From CAMBRQ01 sp945870325 (GTDB lineage Bacteria > Bacillota > Clostridia > Lachnospirales > Lachnospiraceae), in assembly GCF_050313795.1 (NCBI RefSeq), contig NZ_JBNPMC010000012.1, positions 1 to 64,000 on the forward strand: a stretch of 64,000 nt of DNA, in the 5' to 3' direction. The notes beneath the pieces are model-generated. The model had not been told where the DNA came from, ran no database searches, and saw nothing but the letters and a program-made list of their open reading frames with translations. This document shows positions 23,623 through 32,839 of the stretch, piece after piece (position 1 is the first letter of the stretch; each line of letters starts with the position of its first letter). The translations under genes and the position numbers were made by a program.

Positions 23623-24993
23623 ATGGCGAGAAGAGGAGAATTTGCGTTGTTCGAGATCACACCGGAGATTGAGCATTTCGCGCAGTTGTGTGAGGAGAAT
23701 AATGTAATTGATAAGGATTTATATACGAAATACGAGGTGAAGAGAGGGCTTCGTGATGTCAATGGTAAGGGTGTTCTTGCCGGGCTTACGAATATATCCG
23801 ATGTATGTGCGAAGAAGATGGTTGATGGAAAAGAAGTCCCTTGTGAAGGTAATCTCTATTATCGCGGATACAATATCAAGGATCTGGTGAAAGGCTTCCT
23901 GGAAGATCAGCATTTCGGATTCGAAGAGATTGCATATCTTCTGTTGTTTGGTGAACTGCCGACAGCAAAGGAATTGGAAGTATTCCATGAGACATTGGTA
24001 GAGCGCCGGACACTTCCGCCAACATTCGTAAGGGATGTTATTATGAAGGCACCGAGCAGAGATATGATGAACAGTATCTCTCGTTCTATTCTGAATCTGT
24101 ATTCTTATGATGCGAAAGCGGATGATACATCGATTCCGAACGTGCTTCGCCAGTGCCTGAACCTGATCAGTCAGTTTCCGATGTTGATGGTATATGGTTA
24201 TCATGCATATAACTATCGTTTGGGTGAGGACCTGTTTATCTATGCGCCGTCACCGGAATTATCCATGGCGGAGAATATTCTGATGATGCTTCGTGAAGAC
24301 CGGAAGTATACGGAACTGGAGGCAAAGATTCTGGATATGGCGTTGGTACTTCATATGGATCATGGTGGTGGTAATAATTCAACATTTACCACACATGTTG
24401 TTACATCTTCAGGGACAGATACCTATTCTACGATGGTAGCGGCACTGGCATCTCTGAAGGGTCCAAAACATGGCGGTGCCAATATTAAGGTTACGCAGAT
24501 GTTCGAGGATATGAAACAGGTAGTTAAGGACTGGACGGATGAAGATGAGGTGCGCAAGTATCTGAATGATCTTCTGGATAAGAAAGCATTCGACCAGAAG
24601 GGATTGATCTATGGTATGGGGCATGCGATCTACTCAGTATCTGATCCTAGAGCAGACATCTTCAAGGTATTTGTGAAGCAGTTGGCACAGGAGAAAGGTC
24701 ATGAAGAGGAGTATGCGCTCTATGAGATGGTTGAGCGTATGGCTCCGCAGGTCATCGGTGAGAAGAGGAAGATCTATAAAGGTGTAAATGCTAACGTGGA
24801 TTTCTACAGTGGTCTTGTATATAGTATGCTGGATCTTCCGCCGTCATTGTATACGCCGATCTTCGCAGCAGCACGTATCGTAGGATGGAGTGCGCACAGG
24901 CTGGAAGAACTTAAGAACGTTGACAAGATTATCCGTCCGGCATATAAGCCGCTGGCGGAACATAGAGATTATGTAAGAATGGATGATAGATAG
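23623..24993 (+). CDS. gltA: Citrate synthase
   Basis: 456 residues. Condenses acetyl-CoA and oxaloacetate. Active-site segments are LHMDHGGGNNSTF, GPKHGGAN and YGMGHAIYSVSDPRA, with the catalytic histidines. It is the longer clostridial type with an N-terminal extension containing GLRDVNGKGVLAGLTNIS. ATG at 23623 has AAAGGGG 8 bases upstream; a GTG at 23614 is possible. No other TCA-cycle gene is near, so it probably serves glutamate synthesis. The alpha/beta hydrolase gene starts on the very next base after the stop. Confidence 0.95.
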   Translation: MARRGEFALFEITPEIEHFAQLCEENNVIDKDLYTKYEVKRGLRDVNGKGVLAGLTNISDVCAKKMVDGKEVPCEGNLYYRGYNIKDLVKGFLEDQHFGFEEIAYLLLFGELPTAKELEVFHETLVERRTLPPTFVRDVIMKAPSRDMMNSISRSILNLYSYDAKADDTSIPNVLRQCLNLISQFPMLMVYGYHAYNYRLGEDLFIYAPSPELSMAENILMMLREDRKYTELEAKILDMALVLHMDHGGGNNSTFTTHVVTSSGTDTYSTMVAALASLKGPKHGGANIKVTQMFEDMKQVVKDWTDEDEVRKYLNDLLDKKAFDQKGLIYGMGHAIYSVSDPRADIFKVFVKQLAQEKGHEEEYALYEMVERMAPQVIGEKRKIYKGVNANVDFYSGLVYSMLDLPPSLYTPIFAAARIVGWSAHRLEELKNVDKIIRPAYKPLAEHRDYVRMDDR

Positions 24994-25923
24994 ATGAAGA
25001 ATGATTTTTATTATCTTTCCAGAGATGGGAAGACTCGGATTCATGCCGTGGAATGGGTGCCGGAGGGCGACGTTAGAGGCGTTCTTCAGATCTGCCATGG
25101 TATGGTGGAATATATCGAACGATATCATGAGTTCGCAGAGTATATGTGTGCACGGGGATACTATGTAACGGGGCATGACCATCTGGGACATGGCAAATCG
25201 ATCCAGAGTGAGGAAGATTATGGATATTTCCCGAAAGCGCATGGGAATCAGTATGTGATTGGCGATATCCAGCATCTGCGGCAGATGACGGAGAAGAAGT
25301 ATCCGAATGTACCATATGTTATGATGGGACATAGCATGGGTTCTTTCCTGTTAAGGCAGTACCTGACTATGTATGGCAAGGGTTTGACTGCAGCGGTGAT
25401 CATGGGAACCGGATATCAGAGTGCGCTTGTCCTGAATGCGGGGCAGTTGGTGTGCCGTGTGATTGCGGCATTCAAGGGCTGGAGATACCGAAGCAAGTTC
25501 GTGGATAACTTAAGTTTCGGCGGTTTTAATAAACGCTTCGAACCGGGAGAGACTTCGAAAGAGTGGATCACGTCCGATAAGGAACGGTGCCAGAAGTATG
25601 TGGAAGATCCTTTGTGTTCATTCATGTTTACTCTGAGCGCATATTATCAGATGTTCGAGGGTATGAAGGTGCTGACGAAGAAGAAAAACACGGAGCGTAT
25701 TCCGAAAGACCTGCCGGTACTGTTCGTGGCTGGTGCGGATGATCCGGTGGGAGCATTCGGCAAGGGTGTCAGAAAGGTATATGGACAGTATAAAGCGGCT
25801 GGGATCAAGGATGTATCTTTGAAACTTTACAAAGGAGACCGGCATGAGATCCTGAACGAGACAGACCGGGCGCAGGTGTATCGGGATATATTCAGATGGG
25901 TTGAGAGACGCGTAAGGAAATAA
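24994..25923 (+). CDS. Alpha/beta hydrolase (monoacylglycerol lipase / lysophospholipase-like)
   Basis: 309 residues. The nucleophile is S114 in GHSMGS, the acid is probably in GADDPVG and the histidine in GDRHEIL. HGMVEYIERYHEFAEYM and GHDHLGHGKS are typical of the PldB/serine aminopeptidase S33 family. No signal peptide. It directly abuts citrate synthase and is probably co-transcribed. Substrate unknown. Confidence 0.88.
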   Translation: MKNDFYYLSRDGKTRIHAVEWVPEGDVRGVLQICHGMVEYIERYHEFAEYMCARGYYVTGHDHLGHGKSIQSEEDYGYFPKAHGNQYVIGDIQHLRQMTEKKYPNVPYVMMGHSMGSFLLRQYLTMYGKGLTAAVIMGTGYQSALVLNAGQLVCRVIAAFKGWRYRSKFVDNLSFGGFNKRFEPGETSKEWITSDKERCQKYVEDPLCSFMFTLSAYYQMFEGMKVLTKKKNTERIPKDLPVLFVAGADDPVGAFGKGVRKVYGQYKAAGIKDVSLKLYKGDRHEILNETDRAQVYRDIFRWVERRVRK

Positions 25924-25942
25924 TGAGAATATAAGATTGTGG

Positions 25943-25981
25943 AATCCTCGGATGGGTGATGAGCTTGTCTGGGGATTTTTT
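25943..25981 (+). terminator. Intrinsic terminator after the alpha/beta hydrolase
   Basis: AATCCTCGGAT pairs with GTCTGGGGATT, allowing G-T pairs, followed by TTTTT. Confidence 0.8.
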
Positions 25982-26028
25982 GCGCATACTAATGTTATCA
26001 TTTATGCCCGATATGTCAGACGAAACAA

Positions 26029-26057
26029 TTGCATATTATACATGGAAAAGTTATAAT
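26029..26057 (+). promoter_or_regulatory. Promoter of the lipoprotein gene
   Basis: TTGCAT at 26029-26034, 17-base spacer, TATAAT at 26052-26057; about 58 bases before the lipoprotein start. Confidence 0.65.
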
Positions 26058-26114
26058 TATATATAAGTTTCACAAAAGATATAGCAGATACGGTTGCTCA
26101 TAGGGAGGAGTTAA

Positions 26115-27695
26115 ATGAAAGGGAAAAAATTAAAGAATACGTTATCGGTAGTTTTTATATCATTATTCATCATAGCGATTGCGCTCGTTGGATGCAGCAG
26201 CCTGGGCGGCGGCGACTCCAGCGTTACATACCAGGATTACGAACTCACGGTAGAAGACAACATCTATAATAGCGGCACAAGAACCGGATTCATAGATCTG
26301 TCAATTAAGGGTGACGGCTCTCCGTTCGAGAAACTTTTCTACACTTCCGATGATGTCTTGAGTAATGGATTCGACTTTATCGTTGACGACGAATGCCTTC
26401 TGAGAGTATCCCAGGGCTCGACCCAGTTGAAATGCAGAGCATATGAGACTGCATATAAGGGAAAGACACAATACCTGAGAATCTATTATATCAGTGGCAG
26501 CCATCAGATCAAAGAAGATTCCGTGGATGTTGAGATTGTATATTCCAGGGAAGCTAAAGTAGAACAAAACGTGCCGGTGAAACTAAAAGTAGATGATGAA
26601 TATATCAGTTCCGGGGCGGGAGAAGGAAAGAATGAGATGAGAGTCTCGGCAACTGGCATTCTCTACCCGAATATAGTATCATATAAGCAGCCTTATATGA
26701 CAAGCAGCACTATGGTAATCGATGGCAAAGACGCAGAATGCCTGCTGGCAATTGATCAGGATGTCCAGGCGGGAGAGATAGGTGGAAAAGAGGTTATCAA
26801 GCCTAAACTGAGTTATGTACCGGAATATGACGGGGAGTCGATTATCTATGCTGTAGAATTAGAGAACTGGAAGCAGATTGAACAGATCAAATTCAGTGAC
26901 AACGGATTTTATTTTACAGAGGAAGCAAAAGAGAATGCCGCCAAAGAAGAAAAAGAGGCAGAGGAGGAAGCGCTTCAGGATAGAGGAAAGGAACGAGGAG
27001 ATTTTACAGGGGATAAGGAAGCGGTTATAGATCAGATGCTGAATGCAATCGACCACTATACGACGGTGCAGGGCACATTCCGCATGAAAGGCAGACAGTT
27101 GGGATGCGAAACGGAGGCTTCCGTAGAATACAAGATTGATAAAGAGACGTCCTACTCTTATGAAAGAGTCCGCTCGGCGGATATCGACTGGACGGCGCTG
27201 GCGGATAGCAGTGGAGCAACCGTATATTATCATGCACAGAAGGCTTACCGTACGACAGGGCGTACCCTGGAAGATGAGTCAATCGTGAAGATGGATGTCA
27301 ATGAGCGGGTAAGACCGCAGGTGAAAGATATTGATCATTATCGGAATAATATTACAGATCTGTATTATGCAACATACAGTGTATATCCTCAGGCTACCGC
27401 ATTCATATATCTTTTTGATCCAGATCAGTGGGAGATTGTTGGTGAAGAAGCAATTGCCGGACGGAATTGCTGGAAGGTTGAAGGCAAGGGGGAATCCTAT
27501 CTGAATCCGGTGAACAGCATTGCGTTGTGGATTGACAAGGAGACCGGTTGCGTGCTTCAGTATAAAGGTTATGCGGGGCGTGATGAGAATCGGACAGAGG
27601 TTGAATATCTGACGACGGATTCTATTATATATAATGAGCCTGTTACTCCTGTGGAAATGGGAGCGGAATATGATGATTATGCGGATTGGACGTAA
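26115..27695 (+). CDS. Putative lipoprotein with C-terminal LolA-like region
   Basis: 526 residues. Signal peptide with lipobox ALVGC, lipidated cysteine at residue 27, so anchored on the outside of the membrane. Residues 35-150 look like a beta-rich ligand or Ig-like domain. A charged alanine/glutamate linker lies near residues 275-295. The last 230 residues, with FLFDPDQWEIVGEEAIAG-like order (here YLFDPDQW, GRNCWKVEG, LWIDKETGCVLQYKGY), resemble the LolA/LppX-type lipoprotein fold. Function unknown. GGGAGGAG precedes the ATG. The next gene begins within the stop region. Confidence 0.75.
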   Translation: MKGKKLKNTLSVVFISLFIIAIALVGCSSLGGGDSSVTYQDYELTVEDNIYNSGTRTGFIDLSIKGDGSPFEKLFYTSDDVLSNGFDFIVDDECLLRVSQGSTQLKCRAYETAYKGKTQYLRIYYISGSHQIKEDSVDVEIVYSREAKVEQNVPVKLKVDDEYISSGAGEGKNEMRVSATGILYPNIVSYKQPYMTSSTMVIDGKDAECLLAIDQDVQAGEIGGKEVIKPKLSYVPEYDGESIIYAVELENWKQIEQIKFSDNGFYFTEEAKENAAKEEKEAEEEALQDRGKERGDFTGDKEAVIDQMLNAIDHYTTVQGTFRMKGRQLGCETEASVEYKIDKETSYSYERVRSADIDWTALADSSGATVYYHAQKAYRTTGRTLEDESIVKMDVNERVRPQVKDIDHYRNNITDLYYATYSVYPQATAFIYLFDPDQWEIVGEEAIAGRNCWKVEGKGESYLNPVNSIALWIDKETGCVLQYKGYAGRDENRTEVEYLTTDSIIYNEPVTPVEMGAEYDDYADWT

Positions 27696-27712
27696 GGAGG
27701 ATATTTGGAGAG

Positions 27713-28588
27713 ATGAATGCGAAGAAAAGAGAACAGTTAACGCAGATATTTTGCATGGTAGGGGGAAGCCTGATCTATGCGTTGGGGCTTAATCTGCTGA
27801 TTACATCACTTGGATTATACAATGGAGGCTTCCTGGGTATAGCGCAGCTGATCAGAACATTTTTAGTTAGCGTGTGCCATGTGCCTGTGCCGGCAGGCGT
27901 AGATATCGCAGGTATCATATATTTTATAATGAATGTTCCGTTATTTTATATGGGACTTAGGATTATGGGGAAGGAATTTGCCGTGAAGTCATTATTCGGC
28001 GTAGCGGTTATCAGTGCATTCCTGGTAATGGTTCCGATTCCGTCCGTCCCGATTGTTGAGGATTATCTGACGGCATGTATCATAGGCGGAATCATATCAG
28101 GGTTTGGTAGTGGTTTGATCCTTCGGGGAAGAGGTACGGCAGGCGGACCGGATATTATAGGAGTCTGCTGTGCAAAGAAATATCCGAATGCAAGTGTTGG
28201 AAAAGTTAGTATTATATTGAATATCTTTGTATATGGTATCTGTTTATTCATGTATGATATTGAGATCGTTATCTATTCATTAATCTATGCAACGGTATTC
28301 TCACTGGTAGTTGATAAAGTACATATTCAGAATATCAATACGAGTATTATGATATTTACCAAGAAAGAAGGAATATCGAAGGCGATTATGGAGCAGACCG
28401 GACGAGGCGTTACGAATTGGGATGGAGAGGGCGCTTATACGAGAAAGACTTCTTACATATTGTTTGTTATGGCTTCTAAGTATGAGGTACCGCAGATCAA
28501 GCATATCGTACATAGTATTGATCCTCATGCGTTTATGATACTTACGGAAGGGTGTTCCGTGGATGGGAATTTTGAGAAGAGGCTGTAA
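27713..28588 (+). CDS. YitT-family membrane protein (DUF161 plus DUF2179)
   Basis: 291 residues. Five to six N-terminal helices, with GLYNGGFLGIAQLI and GRGTAGGPDIIG as in the YitT family, then a cytoplasmic DUF2179 domain from about residue 215 (IMIFTKKEGISKAI, GRGVTNWDGEGAYT, DPHAFMILTEG). Transported substrate unknown. The start is taken at ATG 27713 after AAGGAGG at 27694-27700, a slightly long spacer. Probably co-transcribed with the lipoprotein. A strong terminator follows. Confidence 0.88.
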   Translation: MNAKKREQLTQIFCMVGGSLIYALGLNLLITSLGLYNGGFLGIAQLIRTFLVSVCHVPVPAGVDIAGIIYFIMNVPLFYMGLRIMGKEFAVKSLFGVAVISAFLVMVPIPSVPIVEDYLTACIIGGIISGFGSGLILRGRGTAGGPDIIGVCCAKKYPNASVGKVSIILNIFVYGICLFMYDIEIVIYSLIYATVFSLVVDKVHIQNINTSIMIFTKKEGISKAIMEQTGRGVTNWDGEGAYTRKTSYILFVMASKYEVPQIKHIVHSIDPHAFMILTEGCSVDGNFEKRL

Positions 28589-28597
28589 GTGTGAACA

Positions 28598-28634
28598 AAG
28601 AGATCCGCTAACCATGCTGGTTAGCGGATCTCTT
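28598..28634 (+). terminator. Strong intrinsic terminator after the YitT gene
   Basis: AAGAGATCCGCTAACCA pairs perfectly with TGGTTAGCGGATCTCTT around a 3-base loop, followed by GTTGTT. Confidence 0.85.
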
Positions 28635-28667
28635 GTTGTTATAGTTATCTAAAGGAATGAGAGTAAA

Positions 28668-28735
28668 GTGCTGCACCGAACCCTCTCGGTGCGTTACTTT
28701 ATGAGGGGGAGATAGTGAGTGTTAATCAACTATCT
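28668..28735 (+). other. Structured intergenic segment, possible pseudoknot RNA
   Basis: GTAAAGT-GCACCGA pairs with CTCGGTGC-ACTTTA with a symmetric internal loop. The hairpin loop ACCCTC can pair with GAGGG just 3' of the stem, giving an H-type pseudoknot, and GATAG...CTATC follows. No gene reads through it. It may be a small RNA or an extended 3' region. Confidence 0.3.
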
Positions 28736-28797
28736 GACTACAAGTATAAAAGAAAATTATGTCCAAAGTATGTTAAAACTATAAAAGAAAAAGAAAA

Positions 28798-28819
28798 TTT
28801 CTTAAGAAGCACTTAAGAA
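28798..28819 (-). terminator. Weak terminator of the Spo0A-like gene
   Basis: TTCTTAAG and CTTAAGAA form a hairpin, followed on the minus strand by a T-rich tract (ATTTTCTTTTTC). The same bases read as CTTAAG repeated with an 11-bp period. Confidence 0.45.
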
Positions 28820-28833
28820 GTTAAAAAGAAAGC

Positions 28834-29184
28834 CTAAACTACAAGTCTGGAAGCGGATTTCTGTCTTAAATGAGCAGTCAATATGTCAAGAAATTCGCTG
28901 CAGGAAGGGCGTTCATGCATTGGCCTCAATGCAATCTCCTGAAGGAGCCTCTTATTCCCTCTTTCCCAGCACACCTTAATGATAGTTCGAATATCCCTCT
29001 CAACGCTGTAACTGGTTGTCCGGTAATGTCTTGCAATCAGAGGATAGAGTAATTTGCTGACGGAGAGAAGATAATCCTCATCCTCCAAACATAATTTGAT
29101 TCCGTAATTCAGATACCGGTATCCACGATAAGTGGAGCCGATCCCAAGAGAACGTATCAGATATTCAATATCCTGTTCATTCAT
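28834..29184 (-). CDS. Stand-alone Spo0A C-terminal (DNA-binding) domain protein
   Basis: 116 residues matching almost end to end the output domain of the sporulation master regulator Spo0A: IRSLGIGSTYRGYRYL, then KLLYPLIARHYRTT, the recognition-helix region YSVERDIRTIIKVCWERGN, and the end SEFLDILTAHLR. There is no receiver domain, so it cannot be switched by phosphorylation in the usual way. It could act as a constitutive or competing binder of 0A boxes. A TGTCGAA 0A-box core lies upstream at 29297-29303. AAAGAGGAAAATG precedes the start, and TATAAT in the upstream region is a possible -10 box. It diverges from a two-component operon. Confidence 0.85.
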   Translation of the reverse strand: MNEQDIEYLIRSLGIGSTYRGYRYLNYGIKLCLEDEDYLLSVSKLLYPLIARHYRTTSYSVERDIRTIIKVCWERGNKRLLQEIALRPMHERPSCSEFLDILTAHLRQKSASRLVV

Positions 29185-29296
29185 AACATTTTCCTCTTTA
29201 CCACCTTATCATTGAGAAACAAAAAAAGCATGCTACAAACCAATATTATAGCGAAAATATTAATCAGATTAGAAAGCCGGACAGAATCAGTAATTT

Positions 29297-29303
29297 TTCG
29301 ACA
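29297..29303 (-). promoter_or_regulatory. Possible 0A box (TGTCGAA)
   Basis: Exact TGTCGAA core on the minus strand about 115 bases upstream of the Spo0A-like start. A 7-base match is expected by chance several times in a window this long, so this is weak on its own. Confidence 0.35.
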
Positions 29304-29352
29304 CGTAAAGACATAATACGACATTTCACAGGAAGATGGGATTTCATAATAT

Positions 29353-29388
29353 CTTAAGAATTTCCACAAATTGCTCTTAAAAAATTCC
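29353..29388 (+). promoter_or_regulatory. Direct repeats upstream of the response-regulator gene
   Basis: CTTAAGAATTTCC at 29353 and CTTAAAAAATTCC at 29376 share 11 of 13 bases with a 23-bp period. A TATAGT/TATAAG -10 region follows near 29400. OmpR-type regulators bind direct repeats, so this could be an autoregulatory site. Confidence 0.4.
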
Positions 29389-29423
29389 TGCTATTCTTGT
29401 ATAGTATAAGGGAGGTGATGAAG

Positions 29424-30119
29424 ATGTCAAAAATATTAGTATGTGATGATGACAGGGAAATAGTAGAGGCCATAGATATCTATCTGTCCCAGGAGGGCTA
29501 TCAGGTATTAAAGGCATATGACGGGGAAGAAGCGTTGAAGGTATTAAAATCAGAGAAAGTAGATCTTCTGGTGATTGATGTAATGATGCCCCGGTTAGAT
29601 GGAATCAGAGCCACCCTTAAGATTCGTGAGGAGAACAACATGCCGATTATCATTCTGTCTGCCAAATCCGAGGATGCAGATAAGATACTCGGTCTGAATG
29701 TGGGAGCCGATGATTATGTGACGAAACCTTTCAACCCTCTGGAGTTAGTAGCCAGAGTCAAATCTCAACTGCGCAGATATACTCAGCTTGGAAGTACGGT
29801 AGACCATACGAGCCAGGCGGTATATGAGGTTGGTGGTCTGTCTATTAATGATGATCTGAAAGAAGTTACGGTTGACGGTGAACCAGTGAAACTTACGCCA
29901 ATCGAATATAATATCTTATTACTGTTAATGAAGAATCAAGGAAAAGTCTTCTCTATCGATCAGATCTATGAAAGCATCTGGAATGAGGACGCCATAGGCG
30001 TGGATAACACGGTGGCAGTACATATCCGGCATATCCGGGAGAAGATCGAGATCAACCCCAAAGAGCCGCGTTATCTGAAAGTGGTCTGGGGAGTCGGGTA
30101 TAAGATAGAGAAACTTTAG
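29424..30119 (+). CDS. OmpR-family response regulator
   Basis: 231 residues. Receiver domain (1-120) with acidic pocket CDDDRE, phosphorylated D52 in VIDVMMP, and the conserved lysine in TKPFNP. Winged-helix trans_reg_C output domain (about 135-231) with LTPIEYNILLLL and VAVHIRHIREKI, closest in style to the VanR subgroup. ATG at 29424 follows GGAGGTGAT at 29411-29419. The sensor kinase gene begins 12 bases after its stop, so the two form one operon. Confidence 0.93.
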   Translation: MSKILVCDDDREIVEAIDIYLSQEGYQVLKAYDGEEALKVLKSEKVDLLVIDVMMPRLDGIRATLKIREENNMPIIILSAKSEDADKILGLNVGADDYVTKPFNPLELVARVKSQLRRYTQLGSTVDHTSQAVYEVGGLSINDDLKEVTVDGEPVKLTPIEYNILLLLMKNQGKVFSIDQIYESIWNEDAIGVDNTVAVHIRHIREKIEINPKEPRYLKVVWGVGYKIEKL

Positions 30120-30131
30120 AAGGGAGTCTGT

Positions 30132-32741
30132 ATGAATCATCAATGGTATAAATCTACGCTTGCGAAGAGCATCCTGATTGTGCTGGAGCATATATTGCTG
30201 GTGATTGTAGTGGTTAGTTTTCTGTGGATGATGTCCTATCCTGCGTTGTGGAGAGAGGCGCTGGTAGGAGAGCCGGTGAAAGCGTATGAGGATACGACGA
30301 GTTTTAATGAGCAGTTAAGAAGCTGCAGTTATGAGATGCTGAATGCGATCGGCATGCGGGAACTGTTTGAGACGGATGGAAAATATGACCCACAGAAGAT
30401 TGTAGATATTCAAACATATTATAATGAATCGAAGATTGATAATGAGAATGTAAGCGGTCTGGCTTACCGGCTTGAGGAATTGGTCGAATGGGGTGCTGAA
30501 TGGCATCAGAACGGTGAAGAGAGTGATGCGGATACAGGCAAGAATTTTGGTGACAATATTATCGTCTGTAAGCGACCGGACAATACTTATCATTATTACT
30601 ATTATAAAGAGTTTCAGGAACTGATTGCCAGCGGTGAACTTAAGTTCGTGATGGAAAGTGACGGGCAGGGAGGCACCGGGGAGTCTATTCTCAACGATCT
30701 GCGGGAAGGTAATTTCTACGAAGGTAATAGTTCTTCGACCGAATTCAAGGGGCTTCAGGATGCAGAGGGCAAGATTGCCTATATTGACTGCTGGAGTTAT
30801 GACGGCACCTGGGTGGAGGAGAAATATAAGCCGATGGATGCCGAGAGTGTCATGGAACTTGCCAATGACAATCCGGAGTGGAACGGGCGGCTGAGTGAGG
30901 CTTATCAAATGCTTCGCGATTCCATTTACCGAATCAATAGTGAAGTGGGAAGTTATCAGAATCTGGAGTCATTTTATCTGGAAGGCGATACGAATTTTGC
31001 ATATCTGTATGTGGATACGGATACGAAGCGGGTGTATAGTAATCGGAAAGAGTTCAAAGATTATTCTGAGTTAGAGAAGGACTTGGATAAGTTCCGGAAG
31101 ATGGGACGATATGTAGTGATCATGCCGGAACTGGCAGATTTTGAAACGAACCTTAATGATATAGAAGTCGCCGAATGGAGAGACGAAGTCAAATATTCTG
31201 GGAATAAGGAGACCGGCTTCATCTATGCGGCGGGAGTGGATACCTCCTATCCGATTAAGGATGCATTCTATTCAGAATCACGTTTGTATGAAAAATACGG
31301 TTCAAGTGCGAAGGAGATCGTGTGGCTTGGAATTGCGGCAGGTGTCATGGCAGTTTTCATTATCATATGGCTGACGATAGTTGCAGGGCGCAGTGACCGT
31401 GATGATGAACTGCACCTGAATGCATTTGACAGATGGAAGACGGAACTGGCAGCAGGGTGTGTGGTGGCGGTCTGGATTATTCCAATCCTGTTGTTTGGTA
31501 CGAGTGTATCTTATGTATCGAGTAAGGTATATGATGCATATGGCAGTGTAGTCACTTATTCTGCAGGATTTGGTCTGGCGAATCAGACTATTTCGTATAT
31601 TGTAGTCGGTGGAATCGGGGCGGCTTATACTTGCGTTATGTTCCTGACCGGATATCTGAGTCTGGTGAGAAGAATAAAGGCGGGAGAACTGTGGAAGAAT
31701 AGTATCCTGCGATGTGTGTGCGGATTTGTAAAAGAGATATTCCTGAATATGCATGCTGTCTGGAAGGCAGTGGTCATCTTTGGCTTGTTTGTATTAATTC
31801 ATTGGCTGGTGCTCATTAGTTCGTCAGCGATCTGGGTTATCATCATGCTGGCAGCAGAGTTTGCGGCATTCGTCTATCTGGTAAAACAGGCGATTGGTAA
31901 GCATCGGATCAATATGGGTGTTGATAAGATTGCCAAGGGTGAAGTGGACTACAAGATACCGGTGAAGGGCTTGGGTGATGATCAGAGGATTATTGCCGAG
32001 AAAATTAATTCTATTGGGGAAGGGCTCGACGCTGCTCTGGAGAAGAGTATGAAGAGCGAGCGCCTGAAGACGGATCTGATTACCAATGTGTCTCATGATA
32101 TTAAGACACCGCTTACGTCTATTATTAATTACGTAGAACTATTGAAGCAGGAGAATTTTGAAGATCCGAAGATTCGAAGATATATTGAAGTTCTGGAGGC
32201 GAAGTCCCAGAGGCTCAAGACACTGACTGAGGATGTGGTGGAAGCGTCCAAGGTAAGTTCGGGGAATATTACGCTTGAGTATATGAATATCAATCTGGTG
32301 GAGATGATCCAGCAGACCAGCGGAGAATTCGAAGAGAAATTCACTGCCCGAAATTTGAAAGAGGTGATGTCGCTTCCGGATAGAGAGGTGATCATCCGGG
32401 CGGATGGAAGACGATTGTGGAGAGTGCTGGCGAATATCTATAATAATGCTGCTAAGTATGCGATGGAAGGCACCAGGGTATATGCAGATCTATACACCAC
32501 AGGAACCACGGCGATATTCAGCCTTAAGAATATCTCAGATCAGCCGTTGAACATCTCGGCAGATGAGTTGACTGAGAGGTTCATCCGCGGGGATATCTCC
32601 CGGAGCACGGAAGGAAGCGGGCTGGGATTGTCCATAGCCAAGACGCTGACTGAGATGCAGGGAGGCAAGTTCGACCTGTATCTCGACGGGGATCTGTTCA
32701 GGGTTACCATCACATTCCCAATAGGGACAGGGCAAAATTAA
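30132..32741 (+). CDS. Multi-pass sensor histidine kinase
   Basis: 869 residues. A first membrane helix at about 13-35, a large extracytoplasmic domain (about 36-395), then five or more helices (about 398-585). The HisKA dimerisation domain has the phosphorylated H655 in NVSHDIKTPLTS, and the ATPase domain has N-box NIYNNAAKYA and G2 box GSGLGLSIAK. The G1 box is degenerate, as in related VanS-like kinases. Partner of the response regulator encoded before. The signal is unknown. The last residues, PIGTGQN, and the stop are encoded by a G-rich repeat unit. Confidence 0.92.
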   Translation: MNHQWYKSTLAKSILIVLEHILLVIVVVSFLWMMSYPALWREALVGEPVKAYEDTTSFNEQLRSCSYEMLNAIGMRELFETDGKYDPQKIVDIQTYYNESKIDNENVSGLAYRLEELVEWGAEWHQNGEESDADTGKNFGDNIIVCKRPDNTYHYYYYKEFQELIASGELKFVMESDGQGGTGESILNDLREGNFYEGNSSSTEFKGLQDAEGKIAYIDCWSYDGTWVEEKYKPMDAESVMELANDNPEWNGRLSEAYQMLRDSIYRINSEVGSYQNLESFYLEGDTNFAYLYVDTDTKRVYSNRKEFKDYSELEKDLDKFRKMGRYVVIMPELADFETNLNDIEVAEWRDEVKYSGNKETGFIYAAGVDTSYPIKDAFYSESRLYEKYGSSAKEIVWLGIAAGVMAVFIIIWLTIVAGRSDRDDELHLNAFDRWKTELAAGCVVAVWIIPILLFGTSVSYVSSKVYDAYGSVVTYSAGFGLANQTISYIVVGGIGAAYTCVMFLTGYLSLVRRIKAGELWKNSILRCVCGFVKEIFLNMHAVWKAVVIFGLFVLIHWLVLISSSAIWVIIMLAAEFAAFVYLVKQAIGKHRINMGVDKIAKGEVDYKIPVKGLGDDQRIIAEKINSIGEGLDAALEKSMKSERLKTDLITNVSHDIKTPLTSIINYVELLKQENFEDPKIRRYIEVLEAKSQRLKTLTEDVVEASKVSSGNITLEYMNINLVEMIQQTSGEFEEKFTARNLKEVMSLPDREVIIRADGRRLWRVLANIYNNAAKYAMEGTRVYADLYTTGTTAIFSLKNISDQPLNISADELTERFIRGDISRSTEGSGLGLSIAKTLTEMQGGKFDLYLDGDLFRVTITFPIGTGQN

Positions 32742-32798
32742 AAAGGGACACGGCAAATCCAATTGGGGACGGGGGAAATTGAAAAAACCCCCGTCCCC
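32722..32798. repeat. G-rich repeat cluster after the histidine kinase gene
   Basis: Units GGGACAGGGCAAAATT, GGGACACGGCAAATCC and GGGGACGGGGGAAATT in a row. The last forms a palindrome with CCCCCGTCCCC at 32765-32798, likely also the operon terminator. Same family as 3322, 4284-4380 and 36435. The cluster overlaps the kinase stop codon. Confidence 0.75.
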
Positions 32799-32839
32799 AC
32801 CTTGCGCTTGGGGGGAAAAAACATTACAATAATAATATT

